This document shows positions 1 through 9,204 of a DNA stretch of 36,638 bases, one piece after another (the stretch's first letter is position 1; each line of letters opens with the position of its first letter). Position numbers and translations under genes: made by a program. Below the pieces are notes generated by a model that worked only from the letters and a program-made list of their open reading frames with translations, made no database searches and was not told where the DNA came from. The stretch comes from Bacteroidales bacterium (GTDB lineage: Bacteria; Bacteroidota; Bacteroidia; Bacteroidales; UBA12170): assembly GCA_016929955.1 (NCBI GenBank), contig JAFGHU010000083.1, positions 1 to 36,638 on the forward strand, given 5' to 3'.

Positions 1-474
1 ATCAACAATATAAATAGCCTCAGCGGTTTTAAGAATTATTTTTCCAAAGGATTGGTCTACACCTAAATAGTTGTTTTTCAATACATCCAATTGCTTGTTT
101 ATCAGCTTATTTTCAAGCAAAACTGATATTTTATTTATCGCTTGCACCAAGTCTTCGGGCGTAATCGGTTTAACTAAATAGTCGAGGGCACTAAATCGAA
201 AGGCTTTTATTGCATATTCCTCATAAGCTGTAACAAACACAACTTTAAAATTATACGAAGCAAAATTGCTTAACAAATCAAAACCACTTCCATCGCCCAT
301 ATGAATGTCCAAAAACACAAGATCGGGATTGTGCTTTTTTATGGCTTGAATGCCTGTCTTTACGCCATCAGCTTCAGCAATAACCTCAACTTCAGGGGCA
401 TATATCTTCAACATCATTTTTAATGTTTCCCTTGGGGTTTCTTCGTCGTCAATTATAATTGCTTTCGTCGTCAT
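1..474 (-). CDS. LytTR-type response regulator, N-terminal part (cut by window edge)
   Basis: The receiver domain of a two-component response regulator. The ATG is at 474-472, 158 codons are visible, and the gene runs out of the left edge. The acidic pair D9/D10 (motif IIIDDEE), the phospho-acceptor D56 (VFLDIHMGDG), T82 and K102 (ALDYLVKPI) form a complete receiver active site. The ALDYLVKPI ending and the LytS-type kinase next door are typical of regulators with a C-terminal LytTR DNA-binding domain; that domain itself lies mostly outside the window, so this is inference. Only 5 bases separate it from the stop of the upstream sensor kinase, so the two are almost certainly co-transcribed and form a cognate pair. 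Confidence 0.88.
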   Translation of the reverse strand, partial: MTTKAIIIDDEETPRETLKMMLKIYAPEVEVIAEADGVKTGIQAIKKHNPDLVFLDIHMGDGSGFDLLSNFASYNFKVVFVTAYEEYAIKAFRFSALDYLVKPITPEDLVQAINKISVLLENKLINKQLDVLKNNYLGVDQSFGKIILKTAEAIYIVD

Positions 475-479
475 AGTAT

Positions 480-3400
480 TTAGTTTATGGGGATTTTAAA
501 AGTGACTCGAGTTCCGGAAGCATTGTGCTCGGAATCGTATAAATCTTCTATCTGATAAGATATTTTATAATTATAATATTTCCGGAAACAACTGAGTCTT
601 TCTTCGGTTATTTCTGTTCCAAATGATTTATGCGTTTCTCTGCCTTTTTTCAAAGCCAAGGATTTAATTCTTCCAATTCCGTTGTCTTCAATACTATACA
701 CTAATGTGTTCTTTTCCAGTTTAAGACGAATATGCACATAACCTCCACTTTCTTTTTTTACGGCTCCATGCTCAATAGCATTTTCTACAAAGGGCTGGGC
801 TAACATAGGTGGCAATTTAAAAAAAGTCAAATCGATATTCGGATCAACATCAATTTTATAGCTAAACTTTGTTTTAAAACGCTGTTTTTGAAGACTTAAG
901 TAATAATTAAGCAACTGCAGCTCTTTTTCAAGTGTTATATATTCTTGTTTTGTATTTTCCAATATCAAGCGAATTAATTTCGAGAATTCAGCCAAATATT
1001 TACTGGCTTCTACTTCTTCTTTTTTATAAATATAACCTTGAATCGCCACTAAAGCATTAAAAATAAAGTGCGGATTAATTTGTGCTCTCAGCAGCAGTTC
1101 TTTTAATTCCGCCATTTTTCTTCGGGTAATTATACGTTGATAAAGATTCCGAATGGCAAAACCTATAGCTAATAATAACAGAACAGCTACCGATAAAATA
1201 AACCAAGTCTTTTTCCATAATGGTGTTTCAACTTCTATCAGAATTGATTTCATCTTAATATTTTTCCAATTGCTATTGTTTAATGCCAATTGTACTTCAA
1301 GAATGTATTTACCCGGTTTAATATTGGTATATCGAGCCAAAGCATTCCCTTTATCAATATAATTCCAATTATCCTCCAAATCTTTTAATCGATACCGATA
1401 ACTGTATTGAGTGCTGGCTATTAAATCCGTATTTGTAAAACCAACCGTAAAAAAGTTTTCGTGATGTTTTAGGCGAATTTTTGAATAATGCGACAGGCTT
1501 GGAATTTTCAATTCTCCCTTTACACTTAGTTCAGTAAGAAAGATATCCGGAAGCCTCTGCCTGCTTAATACTGTTTTCGGGTCAAAAACTACCCACCCTT
1601 TTTTACCCCCAAAAAGCAGCTGTCCATCTATTAATTTGGAGCCTGCCTTGAGCTCTTCTGTCATTTCTGTTCCAGATAAATCGGGGAAAGAAAGACAATA
1701 ATCCCAATCCGGATTAAAACTAATTATACCTTTATCAGTGCCCAACCATAAATTGCCAGTTTCATCTTCTAAGATCTTAAAAATTTTATTGCTGGTTAAA
1801 CCCTTTTGTTTTCCCCAAACTCTAAAACTTTCTTTTTCAAGATCGTAGCAAAAAAGACTATCCGCAGCTACCCATATTTTCCCATTTTTACTTTCAAAAA
1901 TATCGTATATTGTAAGATCAACAAAAGAAGTATGCAGTTTGGCTTGATTATAAAACCAGCGGGAAGTATCTCGGTCAGGATAATAAATATGTAAACCAGC
2001 CCGAGTAGTTCCCATCCACAGGCGATCTTGACTATCATAAAAAAGTCTTGTAATTAATCTGGATTCGAATGGAGAATTAAACTTGTCTTTCAAGCTTTTA
2101 ATAAATTGACCTTTCTCCCTATCGAAGAGTTCCAATCCCTGTGCACCCCATAAACCTAGATAGAAACGGCCAAATTTATCTTCTGCAAAATCGTTATACC
2201 AATCCTGATAAGTGCTTGTTTTGTTAAATGTAAACAATTCAAATTGCTCTAAATCCTTTTTCTTACGGGCAAATCCAATTCCAGCCCATAGCCCTATATA
2301 AATATCGCCAAAAGCATCTTCGTACAAACATTTGATTTTATTTGAAGGCAGTCCGTATTTATTACTCTCAACTGCATTGTAATGCTTGATTTTCCCAGTT
2401 GCCGGATTGAAATAATCGAGGCCGTGATCTTGATATCCAATCCAAACATTACCTTTCTTATCTACAAGTGAAGAACTTACAAAATTTGAGGAAGCACTGG
2501 CTTTATTTTCCGGGATATGATTGTAAAATTTGATGTAATTATTGCTCGATCGGTAGCCCGCTAATCCCTCGTCTGTGGCTATCCAAACCGATCCCTTATT
2601 ATCTTCGTACAGTTTATTAATATGATTATTGGGCAAAGATGTTGGCGAATTGATATCGGCGCTAAAATGTTGCAAACTATTTGATTCCTGATCGAATTGA
2701 AAAATTCCGCTACCGGTACCAAACCATATTTCTCCGTTTGCCGTTTGAATAATTGTAAATGTACTTTCTTTTAAAAAACGTTTAAATATTTTTGTTTCTT
2801 TATCGTAAATATATGCACCATCAAGTCCTGCTATCCAAAAATTCCCTTTCGAATCTTCAAAATAACAAGAGGCATCATATTCTGTTTTTTGCCCTTCTTT
2901 AGATCCAATTGGTAAATAAACAAGTTTATCTAACTTCTCATCGAGATAAAGAGGAGATAAGTTTCGGACACCCAGCCATAACAGACCCGATTTATCTCTA
3001 TAAATATCGTGATAATGGTAATAGGGTTGCCATAAGCGAATATGTTCCCAAGCCTTAACTACCTGATTACGTTTTTTATCGAATTTTAACAAATATCCAC
3101 TTACAACATCTATCCACAACAATGAATCCCCTTCGTTAAGAATAGCTCGAACATAGTTTACATCAATATTCTGATAATCTATATTTATTTTTTTAAACTT
3201 ATCGCTGTCTGAATTATAAACGCACAATCCATTTTCTGTGCCTATCCATATTCTGCCATTTTCATCTTCGTCTATGCAACTAACAATTCCGGGAAGAATA
3301 GAGTTGTTATCGTCCAAATCGTTTTGGTAACTCTTGAGTAATTGACCATCGTATTTATTCAAGCCGTTGACTGTAGCTATCCATAAATAATTATGCTCAT

Positions 3401-3584
3401 CCTGCAGAATATCCAAAATATGATTATGCGATAATCCATCATCAGTTGTTAAAGTTAAAAAACGTACATACGGATTTTCTTGAATGGTTGAATTGATCTG
3501 AGCCAAAAGAGAAATCGTATTTAATAAAAATATAAACACCAATCCCTTTAAAATAATTACCTTACATCTCGTTAGAAAAGTCAA
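480..3584 (-). CDS. Reg_prop/Y_Y_Y sensor histidine kinase, LytS type
   Basis: Membrane sensor kinase of 1034 residues that should phosphorylate the adjacent regulator. In order: N-terminal signal/anchor (about 1-29, ending SLLAQ); a long periplasmic region of two-bladed-propeller repeats with Reg_prop signatures such as LWIATVNGL, IWIGTENGL, VWIATDEGL and LWLGTDKGI (about 40-670); a Y_Y_Y domain (about 695-775, with YSYRYRLKDLEDNW); one membrane segment (about 794-813); then a His_kinase/HATPase module with H839 in QINPHFIFN, the N box around N935 (ENAIEHG) and DNGIG near 967. It is not an HTCS hybrid because no receiver or AraC domain follows. The start is a TTG at 3584-3582; no in-frame ATG precedes the signal peptide, and a second TTG lies at codon 15, so the exact start is uncertain. 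The ligand is unknown. Confidence 0.93.
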   Translation of the reverse strand: MTFLTRCKVIILKGLVFIFLLNTISLLAQINSTIQENPYVRFLTLTTDDGLSHNHILDILQDEHNYLWIATVNGLNKYDGQLLKSYQNDLDDNNSILPGIVSCIDEDENGRIWIGTENGLCVYNSDSDKFKKINIDYQNIDVNYVRAILNEGDSLLWIDVVSGYLLKFDKKRNQVVKAWEHIRLWQPYYHYHDIYRDKSGLLWLGVRNLSPLYLDEKLDKLVYLPIGSKEGQKTEYDASCYFEDSKGNFWIAGLDGAYIYDKETKIFKRFLKESTFTIIQTANGEIWFGTGSGIFQFDQESNSLQHFSADINSPTSLPNNHINKLYEDNKGSVWIATDEGLAGYRSSNNYIKFYNHIPENKASASSNFVSSSLVDKKGNVWIGYQDHGLDYFNPATGKIKHYNAVESNKYGLPSNKIKCLYEDAFGDIYIGLWAGIGFARKKKDLEQFELFTFNKTSTYQDWYNDFAEDKFGRFYLGLWGAQGLELFDREKGQFIKSLKDKFNSPFESRLITRLFYDSQDRLWMGTTRAGLHIYYPDRDTSRWFYNQAKLHTSFVDLTIYDIFESKNGKIWVAADSLFCYDLEKESFRVWGKQKGLTSNKIFKILEDETGNLWLGTDKGIISFNPDWDYCLSFPDLSGTEMTEELKAGSKLIDGQLLFGGKKGWVVFDPKTVLSRQRLPDIFLTELSVKGELKIPSLSHYSKIRLKHHENFFTVGFTNTDLIASTQYSYRYRLKDLEDNWNYIDKGNALARYTNIKPGKYILEVQLALNNSNWKNIKMKSILIEVETPLWKKTWFILSVAVLLLLAIGFAIRNLYQRIITRRKMAELKELLLRAQINPHFIFNALVAIQGYIYKKEEVEASKYLAEFSKLIRLILENTKQEYITLEKELQLLNYYLSLQKQRFKTKFSYKIDVDPNIDLTFFKLPPMLAQPFVENAIEHGAVKKESGGYVHIRLKLEKNTLVYSIEDNGIGRIKSLALKKGRETHKSFGTEITEERLSCFRKYYNYKISYQIEDLYDSEHNASGTRVTFKIPIN

Positions 3585-3598
3585 GTCGTTTTTTTACC

Positions 3599-3628
3599 TA
3601 AAAGTAATAAAATATCTTATACGTCAAA
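3599..3628 (-). promoter_or_regulatory. Candidate promoter of the sensor kinase
   Basis: On the minus strand TTTG (3628-3625) is followed after 18 bases by TACTTTTA (3606-3599), one mismatch from the Bacteroidota -7 TAnnTTTG. Transcription would begin only about 7-8 bases before the TTG start, giving an almost leaderless mRNA. This is a sequence match only. Confidence 0.35.
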
Positions 3629-3643
3629 AAAAACAGAATTGAT

Positions 3644-3651
3644 TACATTTG
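3644..3651 (+). promoter_or_regulatory. Candidate -7 element of the serine hydrolase gene
   Basis: TACATTTG is an exact TAnnTTTG match 24 bases before the ATG at 3675. No TTG/TTTG is present at the expected -33 distance, so only the -7 half is supported. Confidence 0.35.
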
Positions 3652-3674
3652 TTGATTAAAAAAACACAAATCAT

Positions 3675-5186
3675 ATGATAAAAAATTACCTTTCTGTATT
3701 GCTTATTGTCTTTCTGACAATAAACACCACGCTTTTTGCCCAAGAAAAATTAAACCTTAAGCAATTAGATAAGCAAATCGAACAGTCTTTTCAGGATTTT
3801 GAACTAAATGGCCTCTCGGTTTTAATCCTAAAAGATGGAGAAATCTTATTCGACAAAAATTATGGTACGCGCGATTTAAAAAACCCCATTACTTCTAACT
3901 CGCTTTACAATATTGCCTCGTTAACAAAAGCCTTTACAGGAGCTTGCATGGCAAAGTTGGTTTATGAAAAAAAAATAAATTGGGACGATCTAGTTATCGA
4001 TTATCTCCCCGATTTTAAACTTGCAGATGCCTATATCGCCAATCATTTAACCATTGCCGATTTATTAACTCACCGCAGTGGAATGGGCACTTTTTATGGC
4101 GATTTACTTTGGTACGAAACCGAGCGAAGCAATCAGGATATTCTGCATCGCATGCGTTATCTTCCGGTAACAAATCGTTTTCGCGATCAGTACGGCTATC
4201 AAAACAATATGTATATCGTTGCCGCTGAAATACTTAAAAAAGTGAGTGGACAAGATTGGGAAGATTATCTAAGTGAGCATATTTTATTGCCACTTCAGAT
4301 GAACAATACCAAAACATCCGGCAATTTGCTTACCGAAAATCAAGAGCTTGCACATCCCATTATCCATGGTAAAGTAGTTGATATTACGATGAAAAGACCT
4401 CATGCCGCAGCAAGTATTTTCACCTCCACTTCAGATTTAAGTCATTGGGCAGAAATGCTGCTTAATCAAGGCATTTACAAAGGCGATACAATTCTAAATC
4501 CATCCGTAGTAGAAGTTATGATGGCAGGCCGAACACTTCGGCCGGTAAGCGGATTAAAAAAAATGGCCGGAGCCCATTTTAATACATATGCTTTGGGTTG
4601 GTCGGTTTGGGATTATCATGGCGTTCGCGTGCTCGAACATGGGGGAGGCATGCCCGGTTATATTTCAAATTTGACGCTGATCCCTGAATACCATATGGCA
4701 TTTATCATATTAACCAATACATTGAGCAGTTTCCCTTCTGCACTTGAATACCATTTATTGGCTAAATTAATGAAGGATAAATCCATCGATTGGCTAAATC
4801 TTTTTGAAGGCTTTAAAACCCGAGCTGAGCAATACGATAAAGCGGAAGAAGAAAAGCGATTAGCCTCGCGAATTGAGGGCACAAAACCTCGCTTAGCATT
4901 GGATGAATATGTTGGAACTTATGAGGACAAAATGTATGGCAAAGCAGAAATATCGATGGTTGATCAGCATTTACATTTGGTTTTTGTACCTGCCAAACAT
5001 ATCTTTTTTTCAGATATGGAACACTGGAACTATGATACGTTTAAAATAAAATTTGCCGATGAATTTTTACCAGCCGGATATATTAATTTTGAATTTGATT
5101 CTTGGAATAAGATTACCGGATTTAAAATCGATTTAAAAAGTAACGATTTCCATTTCTTTAACCTCGATTTTAAAAAAACGGATTGA
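3675..5186 (+). CDS. Secreted beta-lactamase-family serine hydrolase with C-terminal DUF3471-like domain
   Basis: A 503-residue exported hydrolase of the class C beta-lactamase/DD-peptidase/EstB fold. A signal peptide (about 1-23, ending TTLFAQ) sends it to the periplasm. The three catalytic motifs are present: S82-x-x-K85 in IASLTKAFTG, Y175-x-N177 in YGYQNNMY, and HGG (H322-G324) in LEHGGGMPGY. The core covers about 30-365 and the last 120 residues resemble DUF3471. The family includes esterases, DD-peptidases and D-amino-acid or peptide hydrolases; nothing here identifies the substrate, and calling it a drug-resistance beta-lactamase would be unjustified. It is transcribed divergently from the sensor kinase with 90 bases between the starts, so control by that system is possible but not shown. 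Confidence 0.9.
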   Translation: MIKNYLSVLLIVFLTINTTLFAQEKLNLKQLDKQIEQSFQDFELNGLSVLILKDGEILFDKNYGTRDLKNPITSNSLYNIASLTKAFTGACMAKLVYEKKINWDDLVIDYLPDFKLADAYIANHLTIADLLTHRSGMGTFYGDLLWYETERSNQDILHRMRYLPVTNRFRDQYGYQNNMYIVAAEILKKVSGQDWEDYLSEHILLPLQMNNTKTSGNLLTENQELAHPIIHGKVVDITMKRPHAAASIFTSTSDLSHWAEMLLNQGIYKGDTILNPSVVEVMMAGRTLRPVSGLKKMAGAHFNTYALGWSVWDYHGVRVLEHGGGMPGYISNLTLIPEYHMAFIILTNTLSSFPSALEYHLLAKLMKDKSIDWLNLFEGFKTRAEQYDKAEEEKRLASRIEGTKPRLALDEYVGTYEDKMYGKAEISMVDQHLHLVFVPAKHIFFSDMEHWNYDTFKIKFADEFLPAGYINFEFDSWNKITGFKIDLKSNDFHFFNLDFKKTD

Positions 5187-5218
5187 TCTTTTTTCTAGCT
5201 TTTTATTTAGCCTTTTTG

Positions 5219-7654
5219 CTATATAGGAAGGCTCAGTGTAAATTTATAAGCAATATTGTCTTTGAAAGCCGCATAGCTATAGGGGCCATAGCGATACATA
5301 GCCCCTAAACCAACACTTAATAGTTTTAAGCGTAACAATTTATTTAGCATTATTCCGCTTTCAAAATAACCTTTCTCCATGGTTTTGAAATCGACATTGT
5401 GATGATACTCAGGATTGCTCAGCCATCCAAAGCCAATATTTGTTCCAATCTCTATTTCAGGCTTAAACCATCCCCCATTGAATAATAAAGCATCAAAATT
5501 ATGCGAAATAAAAAGCGAAATATAGCGATCAGAAAGAAACTCGTTGCCTCGCATAGTTCCGAAACTACCCGGAGCACATAATGCAAATGGGCGATAAGTT
5601 CCCCCACCGGAATACAACTTGGCATAAGGCACTTCACCCAAAAGAAGACCGGCTTTTAAACCAATATTGGTTACTCCTAAATATTTGATATAAAATGTTT
5701 TACGCATCTGAAGGTCGAGCTTCTTAAAATCAAAAGAATTGTCGGTAATGCCAGAAAAACCCTGCGTATAATTAAACCAAAAAACCGGATATTTCGTGCC
5801 AAGCGATATCAACATTCGGCCATTATTGATGTATTTTTCTTTATAGGCAAAACGTACTCTAAACCGTATTTCAGATGAATTAAAATCCTTAATAGGAGCA
5901 TTATCAGGTGATTGTTGAAAATAATAATCGCCTACCGCTTGCGTTTTTTCTGCATTAATGCCTCCATAAAACTGAACATAATTGAGCAGGCGACCACTAA
6001 AACCGGCTTCACTCCGAATCGTATAATTCATTCGGTTGATAAAGAATTTCTGGAAGTCCAAAGGATCGAACAAAGAGCCTTCATCTTGAAAGAAGTTTAC
6101 ATCGCCACTCTCTATATTATCTGAAAGAAACGAAATTTGCGCTTTGATTTCTTTGGGCTTATAAAGATCCACTATGGTCTTTACGCCAATTTTTGATATT
6201 CTATCTTTCAAACTGAAAGCATAATAACCGCCAAATGCCAGTTTTTCGGAAAAGTACCGATTTGTTTGCAATCCCAATCCAAACCAAATTCCTTCAAAAG
6301 AATTAAAACCTACAAAACGATTGACAAATAAATCGACATAGCCCAAGCCTATTTTACCGGTCAATGCAGTTTCCAGTTCTTTGAGCGTTTTATCCAACTT
6401 AACTGCACTGCCCAAGCTGTCCATAAATTTATAGGTCTCCACTTCCCGCTCACTTAAAGCACTGTTTCTTAAATTATTCCACTGAATATCATTGCGATAT
6501 CCTGCTTTGGGATCGACTTCAATTTCGACATAGGAGAATTCTTTTTTGGCAAGATCAGGATTTATTTTGATAGCTTTAATATAAGTTTTTCCTATGCCCA
6601 GCAAACGCGATTGTTGATCTTCGGTGCTTAGGTTTAGTTCATTAAAAGTGATGCTTGTATTCAGTTGAACAGGAAACCAATACGTGCTATCTACCAGGTC
6701 GTATTTTTGCTGAATTTGTATAGTTATCCCTTGATTTTCTTTTGCCGGCTCGGCTTTTACGTTGACGATAGCCCATTTGTTTGTGCTAATGCTTAAAATT
6801 CCTTGCATACCATCGAAATTGGTATTTCGCTTAGGACGATAAGAAACAGTGAAAACGGTATCTGAACTACCGCTATACAAAGTATCCTCCATCTGAAAAT
6901 AGTATTTTTTCAAACTCCCTTTGCTTATAGGGTTGATATAGCTTTTCCCCATTATATGGATGATCTCATCATAAAAGGATGTCGATTGCATTTGCGAAAC
7001 CAAATAGAAAATCATTGGATCTTTTAATCCTGAAACCCGCGAAGCAATCACTCTTTCATAACTCCTGTCCGGTGCTCTATACTTTTTCTCAACAGCCGTT
7101 TCCATAATGAAAATATCCTTATTCTTGATAAATTCTTTTAGGGATTTTACAGTATCCGACTCAATAAACACACTGTCTAACGCTAAAGCTGTTGTATCCA
7201 CAGTGATAAGCATTTTTTCATAGGTCGTATATGAAAAAGAAGCTAACTTTTTAGGGTTATTTAAATCACGATTTTCGATTGTGTTTAAAACAATACGATG
7301 CGCCGGATTTATGCCCGGAAATACTTCATATTCAGCTAAATCGTATTTTACAGGATGCAAGAAAATTGTTTTGGGTCCTTTTAATTCAAGCGTCGAAATA
7401 TAACGGGTTTCATAGCCTAAATAGGAAAAACGAATGCTATCGATACGACTTGGCAAAACGATTGAGAATCGACCATCAATATCCGTAGTGGTGCCAAAGC
7501 GACCATCCGTAGAAATTAAATTAACGAAAGCCAGCGCTTCTTTGCTTTGCTCATCTTGAACCACACCCATATACTTAATTCCTTGTCCGAATAACTCAAA
7601 ACTAATTAAGAATAAAAGACTAAGAAATAAGCAATATCGATGGATTTTGAACAT
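5219..7654 (-). CDS. DUF5686 outer-membrane protein with carboxypeptidase-like regulatory domain
   Basis: A large outer-membrane protein of unknown role, common in Bacteroidota. From the ATG at 7654 it is 811 residues. A signal peptide (MFKIHRY to about ELFGQG) is followed by a carboxypeptidase-regulatory-like beta sandwich of about 80 residues (GVVQDEQSKEALAFVNL, DGRFSI, SYLGYET), as in TonB-dependent receptors, then the DUF5686 region (NPAHRIVLNTIENRDLNNP) and a C-terminal stretch of aromatic-ended strands consistent with a beta barrel. There is no TonB plug, so it is not a SusC protein. A longer reading from a TTG at 7693 would add 13 residues before the signal peptide and overlap the upstream thiS-like gene; I reject it. 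It is last in the minus-strand run after the ThiS-like gene, 35 bases away. Confidence 0.85.
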   Translation of the reverse strand: MFKIHRYCLFLSLLFLISFELFGQGIKYMGVVQDEQSKEALAFVNLISTDGRFGTTTDIDGRFSIVLPSRIDSIRFSYLGYETRYISTLELKGPKTIFLHPVKYDLAEYEVFPGINPAHRIVLNTIENRDLNNPKKLASFSYTTYEKMLITVDTTALALDSVFIESDTVKSLKEFIKNKDIFIMETAVEKKYRAPDRSYERVIASRVSGLKDPMIFYLVSQMQSTSFYDEIIHIMGKSYINPISKGSLKKYYFQMEDTLYSGSSDTVFTVSYRPKRNTNFDGMQGILSISTNKWAIVNVKAEPAKENQGITIQIQQKYDLVDSTYWFPVQLNTSITFNELNLSTEDQQSRLLGIGKTYIKAIKINPDLAKKEFSYVEIEVDPKAGYRNDIQWNNLRNSALSEREVETYKFMDSLGSAVKLDKTLKELETALTGKIGLGYVDLFVNRFVGFNSFEGIWFGLGLQTNRYFSEKLAFGGYYAFSLKDRISKIGVKTIVDLYKPKEIKAQISFLSDNIESGDVNFFQDEGSLFDPLDFQKFFINRMNYTIRSEAGFSGRLLNYVQFYGGINAEKTQAVGDYYFQQSPDNAPIKDFNSSEIRFRVRFAYKEKYINNGRMLISLGTKYPVFWFNYTQGFSGITDNSFDFKKLDLQMRKTFYIKYLGVTNIGLKAGLLLGEVPYAKLYSGGGTYRPFALCAPGSFGTMRGNEFLSDRYISLFISHNFDALLFNGGWFKPEIEIGTNIGFGWLSNPEYHHNVDFKTMEKGYFESGIMLNKLLRLKLLSVGLGAMYRYGPYSYAAFKDNIAYKFTLSLPI

Positions 7655-7689
7655 CTTGGTTATGGCTTCTACGTTTATATTTACTACAA

Positions 7690-7893
7690 TCAACCTCCGC
7701 TAATTAAATGAAGAATTACAAGGTGATCGCCATCTTTGACCTGGGTTTGAGCCCGCTCTTCTTTCTTAATTAATTGTCCGTTAACTTTAGTAACCAATAG
7801 TTTAAACGTAAAGTTTTTGAGCTTAATAATATCTTCTATACTCAAACTTGTTGCATCAAATATGGCTATTCTATTATTAAGTGTAATCTTCAT
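7690..7893 (-). CDS. thiS: ThiS/MoaD-like sulfur carrier protein
   Basis: A 67-residue ubiquitin-fold sulfur carrier. Members are adenylated and thiocarboxylated at a C-terminal Gly-Gly and donate sulfur, classically for the thiamine thiazole. The length matches ThiS, the protein ends LISGG with the required terminal GG, and the KVNGQLIKKEE and KDGDHLVILH segments align with ThiS. The start is set by an unusually good Shine-Dalgarno AAAGGAG (7906-7900) 6 bases before the ATG; this SD overlaps the stop codon of the upstream DUF364 gene, so translation is probably coupled. None of thiG, thiF, thiH or thiE is nearby, so it may serve another sulfur-transfer reaction; the symbol reflects family similarity, not proven thiamine function. 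Confidence 0.85.
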   Translation of the reverse strand: MKITLNNRIAIFDATSLSIEDIIKLKNFTFKLLVTKVNGQLIKKEERAQTQVKDGDHLVILHLISGG

Positions 7894-7899
7894 TTTTTG

Positions 7900-7906
7900 C
7901 TCCTTT
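7900..7906 (-). promoter_or_regulatory. Shine-Dalgarno site of the ThiS-like gene overlapping the DUF364 stop
   Basis: AAAGGAG on the minus strand, 6 bases before the ATG at 7893. It shares bases with the TAA stop (7907-7905) of the upstream gene. Strong SD sites are rare in Bacteroidota, so this one supports both the chosen start and translational coupling. Confidence 0.7.
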
Positions 7907-8591
7907 AGATAAATACTTTTCGCGAAAAAGGACTGAAATAACGCGTACCCAAATTTGCTTTAATAACATTCAATACGCGCTCGTCATGTTTTTCAAAAAT
8001 AGAGCCGAAAATCATTTTTATATTTCGATACTCTTTCATGTCCGGATGCATTAATGCGGATGGACCCAAAATATAAATGGATGCATAATCTGCGCTATTT
8101 TTAACCAAATCTACAAAACTATGATTAAAAATACTGGTTGCAGTTAAAATTATGGCATCAGCCCTGCTAATAAAATCCATTTGATTTTTCATTTCTTGCA
8201 AAATGGCTTCATCTTCTTTTTTATCAAAGATGAAAATTGGAATATTAGCCTCTTGAAATCGTTTAACTACGGGTTTGAAATTCCCAACCATTACAATGGT
8301 TTTAAATTTTGTAAAATCAACAGCTTCAAATATATCTTTGTCTTCAGTATAGTTTGGATCGTAATTAAAAAGGGCGTTATAATACGCATTTAATAAAATA
8401 CGATGTGCTGCGTTATTAAGATCAAAAACTTCAGGAATTACCGATGTAACCGTTTGTCCCAAGGTGGCACATACGCCTATATTTCCATTTACTAAAAGTA
8501 CGGCCAGATATCTTTCGCCGCCTATAACTTCTTTAACTAAACCGTTGTTGAATGCGTACTTTTTATAAAACTGAGTAATAGGATCTAACAT
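7905..8591 (-). CDS. DUF364 (putative heavy-metal chelation / Rossmann-like) protein
   Basis: A 228-residue cytoplasmic protein of the DUF364 family, often preceded by a DUF4213-like N-terminal domain. There is no signal or membrane segment. The C-terminal part has alternating hydrophobic strands and loops (FKTIVMVGNFKPVV, ADAIILTATSIFNHSF, YILGPSALMHPDM, KMIFGSIFE); the GPS...P and final G-S segments are the recognisable family features. No biochemical role is established; PF04016 carries only a structural suggestion of metal or cofactor binding. It sits between lrp (45 bases) and the ThiS-like gene (11 bases, coupled by the SD), implying a linked function with the sulfur carrier. TAATTTTG at 8607-8600 could be an internal -7 element. 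I am confident of the family, not of any activity. Confidence 0.75.
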   Translation of the reverse strand: MLDPITQFYKKYAFNNGLVKEVIGGERYLAVLLVNGNIGVCATLGQTVTSVIPEVFDLNNAAHRILLNAYYNALFNYDPNYTEDKDIFEAVDFTKFKTIVMVGNFKPVVKRFQEANIPIFIFDKKEDEAILQEMKNQMDFISRADAIILTATSIFNHSFVDLVKNSADYASIYILGPSALMHPDMKEYRNIKMIFGSIFEKHDERVLNVIKANLGTRYFSPFSRKVFI

Positions 8592-8636
8592 AGTGGGCGC
8601 AAAATTAAGAAGAAAATATTAAGCAAACTAAGCAAT

Positions 8637-9104
8637 TTAGTCAATATTCATTTTCCTGTTAAAGCCCTCCTCTAATGACAAAAATGTTTCCGTTCCTGTG
8701 ACTTCTAAAATCGATTGAATGCGGTACACTAAAATACGCTTTAAATCTTCGTTATTACGGGCATATATTTTTAACATATACGAGTACTTGCCTGTAATAG
8801 AATGACATTCAACTACTTCTGGTATTTCAACGATTTTCTGAAAGACTTCTTCGTGCGTTTTATCCGAAGTTAGATTAACCTGAATACCTACAAAAGCCAA
8901 GGTATGGTAACCCAATATTTTGGGCGAAAGATTAAATTGCGAGCCTTTTATCAAACCGGCCTCTACCATTTTCTGTACACGTTGATGAACTGCTGAGCCC
9001 GTAACACCACATTGTCGTGCCACCTCAACAAAAGGAACCCGGGCATCTGCACGTAAAATGCGTAAAATGCGCTTGTCCAAAATATCTAAATGAAAGTTTT
9101 CCAC
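8637..9104 (-). CDS. Lrp/AsnC family transcriptional regulator
   Basis: A feast/famine regulator: an N-terminal winged HTH (LDILDKRILRIL; helix-turn-helix around VEVARQCGVTGSAVHQRVQKM) and a C-terminal RAM ligand-binding domain (IPEVVECHSITGKYSYML). Such proteins usually sense an amino acid and control nearby metabolic genes. I place the start at a GTG (9104-9102), giving 155 residues beginning VENFHLDIL, because related proteins start at this point; a TTG at 9149 would add 15 non-conserved residues (MTFIYKYENNTLIRT). No in-frame ATG exists. The gene is divergent from the PLP-dependent lyase across a spacer holding a candidate operator, so autoregulation and control of the lyase are likely inferences. 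Its effector is unknown; methionine or another sulfur amino acid would fit. Confidence 0.9.
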   Translation of the reverse strand: MENFHLDILDKRILRILRADARVPFVEVARQCGVTGSAVHQRVQKMVEAGLIKGSQFNLSPKILGYHTLAFVGIQVNLTSDKTHEEVFQKIVEIPEVVECHSITGKYSYMLKIYARNNEDLKRILVYRIQSILEVTGTETFLSLEEGFNRKMNID

Positions 9105-9154
9105 CGTTCTAATTAAAGTATTATTTTCATATTTATAGATAAAAGTCAAATTTA

Positions 9155-9178
9155 CTTTTATTTTTTAAATAATAAAAG
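9155..9178. promoter_or_regulatory. Candidate Lrp/AsnC operator (inverted repeat)
   Basis: CTTTTATT (9155-9162) and AATAAAAG (9171-9178) form a perfect 8-base inverted repeat with an 8-base spacer in the lrp/lyase divergent region; a third half-site-like CTTTTATC lies at 9191-9198. AT-rich dyads of this kind suit Lrp-type dimers, but the local A+T content makes chance matches likely. Confidence 0.3.
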
Positions 9179-9204
9179 CTTTTTACTCTTCTTTTATCAT
9201 TTTT

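Noticed and set aside
3675-5186. Antibiotic-resistance beta-lactamase
   Set aside because: Only the shared fold and SxxK/YxN/HxG motifs are seen; the C-terminal DUF3471-like domain is typical of general serine hydrolases.
5187-5218. Terminator between the serine hydrolase and DUF5686 genes
   Set aside because: T-rich on both strands but the best stem is only about 3 base pairs.
7652-7693. Longer DUF5686 start at TTG 7693
   Set aside because: It adds 13 residues ahead of a good signal peptide and overlaps the ThiS-like stop; the ATG at 7654 is better.
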